DNA of 8,509 nt, from the NCBI GenBank assembly GCA_959606905.1, contig CAUHML010000139.1, positions 1 to 8,509 of the forward strand. Direction: 5' to 3'. This DNA comes from an uncultured Bacteroides sp. (GTDB lineage Bacteria > Bacteroidota > Bacteroidia > Bacteroidales > Bacteroidaceae). The position numbers were made by a program, and so were the translations under genes. A model generated the notes under the pieces. It worked only from the letters and a program-made list of their open reading frames with translations, was not told the origin of the DNA and ran no database searches. Below are positions 1 to 6,542 of this stretch, piece by piece (the stretch's first letter is position 1; every line of letters starts with the position of its first letter).

Positions 1-61
1 CCTGCATACTGGCCACGGGTAATAAAGCTCCCAACCAAGGCAAATGTTTTTTGATCTTCAT
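1..61 (-). CDS. Start of an exported protein, cut by the window edge (signal peptide only)
   Basis: Reading the minus strand from the ATG at 61-59 gives 20 whole codons, MKIKKHLPWLGALLPVASMQ, and then the window ends. This is a textbook export signal start: Lys at 2, 4 and 5, then a hydrophobic run (LPWLGALLPVA). Neither a cleavage site nor a lipobox Cys is reached, so signal peptidase I and II cannot be told apart. The ATG lies 213 nt past the stop of the DUF4973-type gene on the same strand. It has its own promoter-like element at 128-121, which leaves a leader of roughly 50 nt. Given the locus, a periplasmic or surface carbohydrate-active enzyme is the obvious guess, but nothing in these 20 residues shows the function. 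That it is a real gene start is inferred from the signal peptide and the upstream promoter. Confidence 0.72.
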   Translation of the reverse strand, partial: MKIKKHLPWLGALLPVASMQ

Positions 62-120
62 AATTATTCTGATTTAATGAACTGTACTTTTTGTCGGTTT
101 TGTGTGACTGACTTATGTAG

Positions 121-128
121 CAAAAGTA
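121..128 (-). promoter_or_regulatory. Bacteroides-type -7 promoter element for the gene starting at 61
   Basis: On the minus strand 128-121 reads TACTTTTG, a full match to the Bacteroidota sigma-ABfr -7 consensus TAnnTTTG. The -33 element (consensus TTTG about 19-21 bp upstream) is poor: around 150-156 there is only a T-rich TTTTTC. Transcription would start near 112-115 and leave a leader of about 50 nt before the ATG at 61. No Shine-Dalgarno sequence precedes that ATG (AGAATAATT), which is usual in this phylum. The strong -7 match and its position in a long gap right before a signal-peptide start support the call. The weak -33 lowers it. Confidence 0.6.
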
Positions 129-137
129 GAGAAGTTT

Positions 138-231
138 TTTTTCTATTCTGGAAAAATACGAATCAATAAAGGAAAAAAACAGGTAAATAAAGCCTCAAAA
201 TAAAAAAACAACCTATCACAGAATAGAAAAA
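138..231. repeat. 13-bp perfect inverted repeat around a 68-bp spacer
   Basis: TTTTTCTATTCTG occurs on the plus strand at 138-150 and again on the minus strand at 231-219, with no mismatch. The arms enclose 68 bp of very A/T-rich DNA (151-218). The distal arm coincides with the T-rich tail of the operon terminator, and the proximal arm lies just upstream of the TACTTTTG promoter element. It could form a long-range stem in read-through RNA, reflect a duplicated terminator tail, or be chance in low-complexity DNA. The arms do not resemble the known capsule-promoter inversion sites of Bacteroides as I remember them, and the promoter element is outside the arms. Confidence 0.55.
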
Positions 232-256
232 GAGAAGATATAATCCCTATATCTTC
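223..256 (-). terminator. Intrinsic terminator of the susCD operon
   Basis: Nineteen bases after the TAA of the DUF4973-type gene, the minus strand reads GAAGATATA, a GGGAT loop, then TATATCTTC. This is a perfect 9-bp stem (256-248 with 242-234) and a 5-nt loop (247-243). It is followed by TCTTTTTCTATTC (233-221), which contains a run of five T. Position after the last gene of a tight gene row, perfect pairing and T tail all fit a Rho-independent terminator. The stem is A/T-rich (3 G-C pairs of 9), so it may be leaky. Confidence 0.72.
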
Positions 257-274
257 CCTATTTCATTATCTATA

Positions 275-1297
275 TTATTGCCATTCAATCTGCTGATCCT
301 CATCCGGAATCTGCGTATTGATATTCCGCAGAAGCGTCATACTACCTTCTACTTTATATTTAATAGGAATTACATCTACCCCGTTTCCACCGTAACTAAA
401 ATCCTCAAAGTCATATTCAAACATGACTTGAACATAACGCCGTTCCAAATAAGGGCGTGTGGCATCCATAACTGACGTTTTGCTATAAGTTGGTGTTCCT
501 ATCAACTCAAACTTCATTTTATTTGTCGGATCATCCGGCACCATGTGCAGTGTTCCATCCTCATTAAAATGCACGTTTATTTTGTATTTCTCACGTACTT
601 CTTTATCCAAATCCTCACTGATTAAACCTGCATAAAAGAAAACGGTATTATCATTTATCACATATCCAGTCCGCTTATTCGCGGTTCTTGCATTCGTATC
701 CGGCTTACCGTTTATGTATGTGTATACTTTCATAGCCGAAGAAGTATATGAACCAGAATAATTATTGAATGGGATTACACGCAACAATGCTTTCGCATAA
801 TTTTTGCGCGGATGACTTTTATAATTATAAGAAGGGTCATCAACAATAGTTAAAGGCAATACCCATTTCTCCAACATATCGATGCCTTGCAAATTAAAAT
901 CAATATTCAATTGTTCCACAGAGAAACCGGCCGAAATATGTACCGTCTTAGGAAAATCATATTTATCTTCCTCCAATGCTGTATACCACAATTCCGGACG
1001 ATGAATGCTGAAACGCTCTATATTCAACGTTTCCAACGTATCTTTATCCACTGCTATATGTACTTCCCTATCCAGTGTATTCGTCGTAGACCCGCTAACA
1101 ACGATCGGTAACCGATAAGTCACTTTTCCATCTTCCTTATATCTGACGTAAATATCAGTAACTCCTTCGCCCCCTGCAAGAATAGGCGATTTGAAAGATA
1201 TATATTGTTCATACTGTTCGTCTTCCCATTCATTATTACAGGCAGCACTCAATGTGACAGTAGCCAATATCATTAAATAAGCATATATATTTTTCAT
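275..1297 (-). CDS. DUF1735/DUF4973-type surface lipoprotein, putative glycan-binding protein
   Basis: The product has 340 residues and starts with a lipoprotein signal (MKNIYAYLMILATVTLSAAC). The lipobox Cys is at 20, followed by NNEWEDE, an acidic stretch like the surface-export signal of Bacteroidota lipoproteins. The mature protein looks like two beta-rich parts. Residues about 30-155 (YISFKSPILAGG, then LPIVVSGSTTNTLDREVHIAVD, ending LPLTIVDD) resemble the DUF1735 (BT_3987-like N-terminal) fold. Residues about 178-335 (FNNYSGSYTSSAMKVYTY and onward) resemble DUF4973. Proteins of this kind usually follow susD and are thought to be accessory surface glycan-binding proteins. No catalytic motif is visible; in particular I see no GH18 DxxDxDxE signature, although some DUF1735 proteins carry a GH18 domain. 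The start lies 21 nt after the susD-like stop and in the same frame. It is the last gene of the operon. Family assignment is by recalled sequence pattern; the binding role is inferred. Confidence 0.82.
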   Translation of the reverse strand: MKNIYAYLMILATVTLSAACNNEWEDEQYEQYISFKSPILAGGEGVTDIYVRYKEDGKVTYRLPIVVSGSTTNTLDREVHIAVDKDTLETLNIERFSIHRPELWYTALEEDKYDFPKTVHISAGFSVEQLNIDFNLQGIDMLEKWVLPLTIVDDPSYNYKSHPRKNYAKALLRVIPFNNYSGSYTSSAMKVYTYINGKPDTNARTANKRTGYVINDNTVFFYAGLISEDLDKEVREKYKINVHFNEDGTLHMVPDDPTNKMKFELIGTPTYSKTSVMDATRPYLERRYVQVMFEYDFEDFSYGGNGVDVIPIKYKVEGSMTLLRNINTQIPDEDQQIEWQ

Positions 1298-1318
1298 ATC
1301 ATATTCTGTTGTTTTGAA

Positions 1319-3370
1319 CTAATCATTATATGTCCATCCTGGATTTTGTGTCAACCTTTTGTTCCGCTTCAATTCTTCATGACTAATCGGCCAAAAATAC
1401 AATTTACGGGAAAATGCAGTCGGTAGATCTGTAATCTCTATCGGAGTATAGAACTGTTCTTTTTGGTCCTTAGAATCCGACATATAGAAATTGCAACCAT
1501 AATTCTTTTTCGATTCTTCCACTTCTGCATCTTTCCATCTACGCAAATCGAAATAACGCTGTCCTTCTGCCATCAATTCTATTTGACGTTCTTTTTTCAT
1601 TTTTTTACGGAATTCATCCTGACTCTTGTATACAGTCTCAAGATCATAGTCTGGTACACCCGCACGACGACGAATCGGGCGGATTCCTTTTTTCATTTCA
1701 TCAATATCACGCTTAATAGAATAAGTAGTAGAACCATCCCATGAAGAGACATCATAGTTGGCTCCTTCTTCAAGTTCATTTAACGCTTCAGCATAAATCA
1801 ACAGGATTTCAGCAAAACGAATAGCAGGTTCTGCTTTCGGTTTAATCTCCTTACGATTAGTATCATCCGGATGCACATACTTCATGATGCCAATACCGGA
1901 ACGCAAATAGACACCTGTCCCCGAGAAACCATCTGTGTTGATACCATAATAATAATTAACTTGTTTCTCAACATCTTTTTTATAATCTACCGTTTCTGCA
2001 TTTTTTAACAAGGACCACACACAACCATTAAACGAAACGGAAGCATAGAAACGCGGTTCACGATTAGCATATTCCTTATATACTCCCTCTTTCAAATGAG
2101 GGTAGGTTTCAGCTTCGGCTTCCTCTTTGGTCACAAAACGCTTATCTGCAGGATATGTTTCTTTAAACTGTTCTCTATTGAATTCCTCTCCATTATCCAT
2201 ATAATAAGCATCACACATTTTCATTGTCATGCCATAAGCATTGCTCCCACCACCAAATACCTTGGGCATTTGGAGCCTCACCATTGCAACGAGACTGTTG
2301 TCTCCCTGATTACGTCCACGACTAAAAATCAGTTCCGGATTTTGGTACATGGCCAATGAGCCATTGAAAACTTCACGATAGGATGCATAAGGATCTATAT
2401 CATTATAACCACCTTGATCCCATGTCTTCTCCGAAAAATCACCGTCTTGACAAGGAGCGACAGTGGCAGGATATCCCGGCTCCGATGTAGTGACTGCTTT
2501 TTTATGGTATAGTTCGTAACGATGTCCACTGTTACTTCCAGGAAGCTCCATTACATCTTTTGCAGCAGCTGCAGCTCTAGCCCATTTATATTCATTATAT
2601 TCCTGTGAGATCAGGCATCTTCCATCATAATCTACCAAATCCGAAAACTTATCTGTATCTTCCGGACGAGGATTATTAATCGGACTCGCCGCATAAAGTA
2701 ATGCTCTGGCACGTGCGGCTAATGCCGCACCTCTCGTTGGACGTGAAATTTGGTTCACCGCTCTGGTCAAAGGCAGATCTTGAGCTGCCAAACGCATTTC
2801 GGTCTCTATATATTCTACACATTCATCATACGAATTGCGTTGAACAGCCAAATCGTCATAACTACTTGTGTAATCAAGTCCCTCGTCAGGCAACAAAGGC
2901 ACAGGTCCATACCTGCGTAACAACAACCAATAATAGTATGCACGTACGAAACGAGCCTGGGCTTTCAAATCGGCTCTTTCTTCTTCCGTAAACTTTGTAT
3001 TCATGTCAATATTTTTGATGAAGATGGATGCCTGACGAATACCTTTATAACTAGCCCCCCATGATTGATACCAATTTTCATCATAAGTTCCGGTTTTGAA
3101 TTTCTTATAATCACCGAGACTATTGCCGCCGAAATAAATATCATCGGCAAAATTCCAGAGAATATTATCTCTGGTAGAGACTTCCATATTATTGCCTCCT
3201 AAGAAAGAATAAGCATGTACCAGCCATTCTTCCGTATATGTTTTATCAGTAAACACATCTTCCAACGACCTCCGGTCAGTGAAATATTTGTCCGAATCCA
3301 GACTATCCGTACAAGAAACGGCAATCACACTTAATAAAACACCAATATATAGTTTATATATCTTTTTCAT
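1319..3370 (-). CDS. SusD/RagB-family surface glycan-binding lipoprotein
   Basis: The product has 683 residues. The signal MKKIYKLYIGVLLSVIAVSC places the lipobox Cys at 20, followed by TDSLDSDKYF as in many SusD proteins. SusD hallmarks occur in order: YKGIRQASIFIKNID (about 108-122), AQARFVRAYYYWLLLRRYGPVPLLPD (137-162, helical TPR-like core), PTRGAALAARARALLYAASPINN (211-233), RFAEILLIYAEALNE near the last quarter, ERQIELMAEGQRYFDLRRW (594-612) and LTQNPGW (673-679). SusD closes over the SusC barrel as a lid and delivers oligosaccharide to it. At 683 residues it is longer than the roughly 500-600 usual in the family; the extra length seems to lie in the middle (about 290-520), where binding loops are expected. 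It starts 14 nt after the SusC-like stop, which fits the obligate pair. The substrate cannot be deduced. Confidence 0.97.
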   Translation of the reverse strand: MKKIYKLYIGVLLSVIAVSCTDSLDSDKYFTDRRSLEDVFTDKTYTEEWLVHAYSFLGGNNMEVSTRDNILWNFADDIYFGGNSLGDYKKFKTGTYDENWYQSWGASYKGIRQASIFIKNIDMNTKFTEEERADLKAQARFVRAYYYWLLLRRYGPVPLLPDEGLDYTSSYDDLAVQRNSYDECVEYIETEMRLAAQDLPLTRAVNQISRPTRGAALAARARALLYAASPINNPRPEDTDKFSDLVDYDGRCLISQEYNEYKWARAAAAAKDVMELPGSNSGHRYELYHKKAVTTSEPGYPATVAPCQDGDFSEKTWDQGGYNDIDPYASYREVFNGSLAMYQNPELIFSRGRNQGDNSLVAMVRLQMPKVFGGGSNAYGMTMKMCDAYYMDNGEEFNREQFKETYPADKRFVTKEEAEAETYPHLKEGVYKEYANREPRFYASVSFNGCVWSLLKNAETVDYKKDVEKQVNYYYGINTDGFSGTGVYLRSGIGIMKYVHPDDTNRKEIKPKAEPAIRFAEILLIYAEALNELEEGANYDVSSWDGSTTYSIKRDIDEMKKGIRPIRRRAGVPDYDLETVYKSQDEFRKKMKKERQIELMAEGQRYFDLRRWKDAEVEESKKNYGCNFYMSDSKDQKEQFYTPIEITDLPTAFSRKLYFWPISHEELKRNKRLTQNPGWTYND

Positions 3371-3384
3371 TTCACATTCATTTA

Positions 3385-6300
3385 TTAGATGTTAACAGTC
3401 AATCCCAAAGTAAAGACTTTAGCCAGCGGATATTGTTCTCCATTCGAACTACCCATTTCCGGATCCCATTCTTTGAACTTGGCAAATGTCAATAAATTGG
3501 TTCCGATGAAAAATATGCGGATTTTATTGAATCTCATCTTATTTACAATTGATTTAGGTAAAGTATAGCCAACTTCTAATGTCTTCAGACGTAAGTAAGA
3601 ACCATCACGCAACCAGAATGTGGATTTTTTATAGTTGTTTTCATTCCCTCCGTAAGTAAGCCTCGGATAAGAAGCATTCGGATTTTCGTTGACAGGAATG
3701 CCTAGAATCTTTGCCGTTCCCGGATCTACCCAGCGATCTTTTACAAGATTAGTAAAAACATTACCCCATTGGCTGTCACTAAAGGCGTGCACACTGGTAC
3801 CGTTGATAAAGAAAGAAGATTTACCCGAACCTTGGAAATGAACATTAAAATCAAATCCGTTCCATTGTGCTGAAACACCAAAACCATAAATCAGATTTGG
3901 CTTAGTAGTTGCACCGATAGCTACCATATCAGCATCATTTACAATGCCGTCTCCATTGACATCTTTATACTTAATATCCCCTGGTTGTACTTTATTCCAA
4001 GTTTGTTTCGGACTGTTACGGATATCATCATAATCTTTGAACAAGCCGAGCGCAATCAAACCTTTTGCCTGATTCACTCGATAACCGGCTTCTGTCTGAT
4101 AAGGATAAACAGCATTCTCTTCATCCTTTTCTAATATCTCGTTCTTGCTATAAGTCATATTTCCTCGGACGGTTAAGTTTACTTTGCCTATTTTTTGTTT
4201 ATAAGCAAAATTTCCATCAAAGCCTTGTGATAAAACACTTCCCACATTAGCTTTCGGATTGCTTCTTACACCGACTATACTGGGGAGGTATTTTCTCTCC
4301 ATATAAATGCCGTCACGCTGTTCGTGAAAATAATCAACAGAAGCAGTAAACTTATCATTAAATAAAGACATATCTACACCCGCATCATGTTTGGTTGCAA
4401 TCTCCCAAGTAACACTTTCCGAAGCCAACTGGGTATACAACATGCCGTTGTATTTATTGTCTTCAGAGTCATAGTCACTCCAGGTCCATCCCGGATAATA
4501 TTTCACCACATCTTTACCATCGACCTTTTCCGTATATTCATTAGCAAGAGTGTATAAATAAGGGAAACGCTCACCTAGTTTATCATTACCCACTTTTCCG
4601 TAAGAATAACGCAGCTTAAACATATTCATCCATTTCAGATGCTTCTTGATGTATTTCTCTTCAGCAACATTCCAAGCTACGGAAAAGGCAGGGAAGAAAC
4701 CGAATCGATGTCCGTCGGCAAAGTTTTCCGAGCCGTTATAACCGAAATTGAAATCTGCAAAATAGCGGTAATTCCAGTTATAACTGAAACGTCCTGCCAC
4801 CCCCATGTGACGCTTGGCAATACCATTCTTTACATCAGTACCGATATCCACTGTAGTCCGGTATGCATCTTGACTATATTTCAACGTTCCGCCTAAATGA
4901 TGTGCTTTGAATGCACGATTGTATTGCAGAATAGCCTCAAAAAACTCACGGCGATCACCAGTTGACGAGCTTGTTTGTTGCATCGGTTTCTCGATACTTT
5001 GCTGTTTTAATATAATATCTCCGTTGTCATCGCGCTCACGTTGGGCACGCCATGTCTCCGGCATTCTCTTACGAGTAATCGAGCTCTGGTTGTCAGTGTC
5101 AAAACCGAATCGACCTTCAAAACGCAGTCCTTTAGTAACAAAATCTAATTTCTGTTCCAATGAGATGTTCGTTTGTATCTTGTTATTCCAAATCTCCTTA
5201 TAACCGGTCTGTGTGGCAAGCGTCCAAGGATTCTTCCGATTCTCACCCTCACCGAATGCAGGTATGGAACCATCAGAATACATAATAGGAATACTAATCG
5301 GATTTTGTCCTAACAAAGAATACCATACATTATCACCTTGTCCCGGAGCATTCCGTTTTTTCAATGAACCGGACACACCGACTTTCACAAGTGTTGTTTT
5401 CGTAACATCAATATCCGTATTCAAACGATAATTCCAACGTTGACTACTGGGATTAGTATTATAATCTTTACGCATCGCTTCATCTGTCTTATACATCCCT
5501 TCCTCATTAATATAGCTAAGAGATACAAAATATCGTGCGGTACTACCTCCACCATTCATATTTAAGTTAGCACGGTAAGTCATGGCTCCGTCTTTCAACA
5601 ATGTATCCATCCAATCTACATTCGGATAGAGATCCGGATCAAGTCCTAATCGTAAAATTTCCATTTCATCATCACGATAGATCCGTTCCTGGTTGCGAGT
5701 AATACGTGCTTCATTCATCAACATCGCATAACTATAACCATCTGCAAATTCAGGTGTGATAGTGCGTGTATTATAAGAGCTTTCCACCTTTGCATTGATA
5801 TTAATTTTACCTTCTTTACCCTGTTTTGTAGTAATAAGTATTACTCCGTTAGCACCACGGGGACCATAGATAGCCGTAGTGGAAGCATCCTTCAATACCG
5901 TGAACGTCTCAATATCCTCAATATTAATATCATTCAAATCACGTTCAAATCCATCCACTAACACTAGTGCAGCACTATTGGCACCAAAAGTAGAAATACC
6001 ACGAATCCAGAATTCGGAAGTGTTTACACCTGGCTGACCGGAAGTTTGCATGGCAAGTACACCTGCCACATTACCAGCCAAAGCATTCGACAGATTTGCT
6101 GAAGGATTAGATTTCAAGTCATCTACATTCACAGTAGTTACAGCACCAGTCACTATCAATTTTTTCTGCGCCCCAGTTCCCGTTATAACAACTTCATCAA
6201 GCTCGCTGGCTTCTGATTCTTTCATAGTGACATTGATCACACGCTGTCTCTTCACCAACACTTCTTGCCTGTCAAATCCGATATATGAAAACACCAGTCT

Positions 6301-6510
6301 AGAGAACTCTTCAATATTAATTTTATAACGTCCGTTAATATCTGTAATAGCCCCTAAACCAGCCTGATCTTTTACAGTCACATTGACACCGATTAACGGT
6401 TCATTGTTCATATCTGTCACTACTCCCGTAACCTCTATTTTCTTTTCCTGAGCAGAAAGGGACATAAAGATCCATAATAGACAAATAGTGATAAAACTTT
6501 TTCTTCTCAT
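3385..6510 (-). CDS. SusC/RagA-family TonB-dependent outer-membrane transporter
   Basis: The product has 1041 residues, normal for SusC. A signal peptide (MRRKSFITICLLWIFMSLSA) should be cut before Gln21. Residues about 26-96 form the carboxypeptidase-regulatory-like domain (VTGVVTDMNNEPLIGVNVTVKD, then GRYKINI and LVFSYIGF). The TonB-box region is DEVVITGTGAQKK (105-117). The plug domain follows to about 230, with the SusC signature LKDASTTAIYGPRGANGVILITTKQG (206-231). The rest is the beta-barrel, ending in LGLTVNI. A calcium-site-like DVNGDGIVNDAD (850-861) matches the EF-hand-like loop common in SusC proteins. There is no STN domain between the signal peptide and the regulatory-like domain, so anti-sigma signalling through this protein is unlikely. 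It imports glycan across the outer membrane with the SusD-like protein encoded 14 nt downstream. The ORF ends with tandem TAA codons. Confidence 0.98.
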   Translation of the reverse strand: MRRKSFITICLLWIFMSLSAQEKKIEVTGVVTDMNNEPLIGVNVTVKDQAGLGAITDINGRYKINIEEFSRLVFSYIGFDRQEVLVKRQRVINVTMKESEASELDEVVITGTGAQKKLIVTGAVTTVNVDDLKSNPSANLSNALAGNVAGVLAMQTSGQPGVNTSEFWIRGISTFGANSAALVLVDGFERDLNDINIEDIETFTVLKDASTTAIYGPRGANGVILITTKQGKEGKININAKVESSYNTRTITPEFADGYSYAMLMNEARITRNQERIYRDDEMEILRLGLDPDLYPNVDWMDTLLKDGAMTYRANLNMNGGGSTARYFVSLSYINEEGMYKTDEAMRKDYNTNPSSQRWNYRLNTDIDVTKTTLVKVGVSGSLKKRNAPGQGDNVWYSLLGQNPISIPIMYSDGSIPAFGEGENRKNPWTLATQTGYKEIWNNKIQTNISLEQKLDFVTKGLRFEGRFGFDTDNQSSITRKRMPETWRAQRERDDNGDIILKQQSIEKPMQQTSSSTGDRREFFEAILQYNRAFKAHHLGGTLKYSQDAYRTTVDIGTDVKNGIAKRHMGVAGRFSYNWNYRYFADFNFGYNGSENFADGHRFGFFPAFSVAWNVAEEKYIKKHLKWMNMFKLRYSYGKVGNDKLGERFPYLYTLANEYTEKVDGKDVVKYYPGWTWSDYDSEDNKYNGMLYTQLASESVTWEIATKHDAGVDMSLFNDKFTASVDYFHEQRDGIYMERKYLPSIVGVRSNPKANVGSVLSQGFDGNFAYKQKIGKVNLTVRGNMTYSKNEILEKDEENAVYPYQTEAGYRVNQAKGLIALGLFKDYDDIRNSPKQTWNKVQPGDIKYKDVNGDGIVNDADMVAIGATTKPNLIYGFGVSAQWNGFDFNVHFQGSGKSSFFINGTSVHAFSDSQWGNVFTNLVKDRWVDPGTAKILGIPVNENPNASYPRLTYGGNENNYKKSTFWLRDGSYLRLKTLEVGYTLPKSIVNKMRFNKIRIFFIGTNLLTFAKFKEWDPEMGSSNGEQYPLAKVFTLGLTVNI

Positions 6511-6542
6511 GTGTTTGTTTTTTATTCGATTATTTGTTCTCG

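Noticed and set aside
275..1297. GH18 endo-glycosidase, as in some DUF1735 proteins
   Set aside because: At 340 residues there is no room for a GH18 barrel after the N-terminal domain, and no DxxDxDxE motif is present.
3385..6510. SusC with STN domain signalling to an anti-sigma factor
   Set aside because: The carboxypeptidase-regulatory-like domain begins within a few residues of the signal peptide; there is no STN domain and no sigma/anti-sigma pair in the window.
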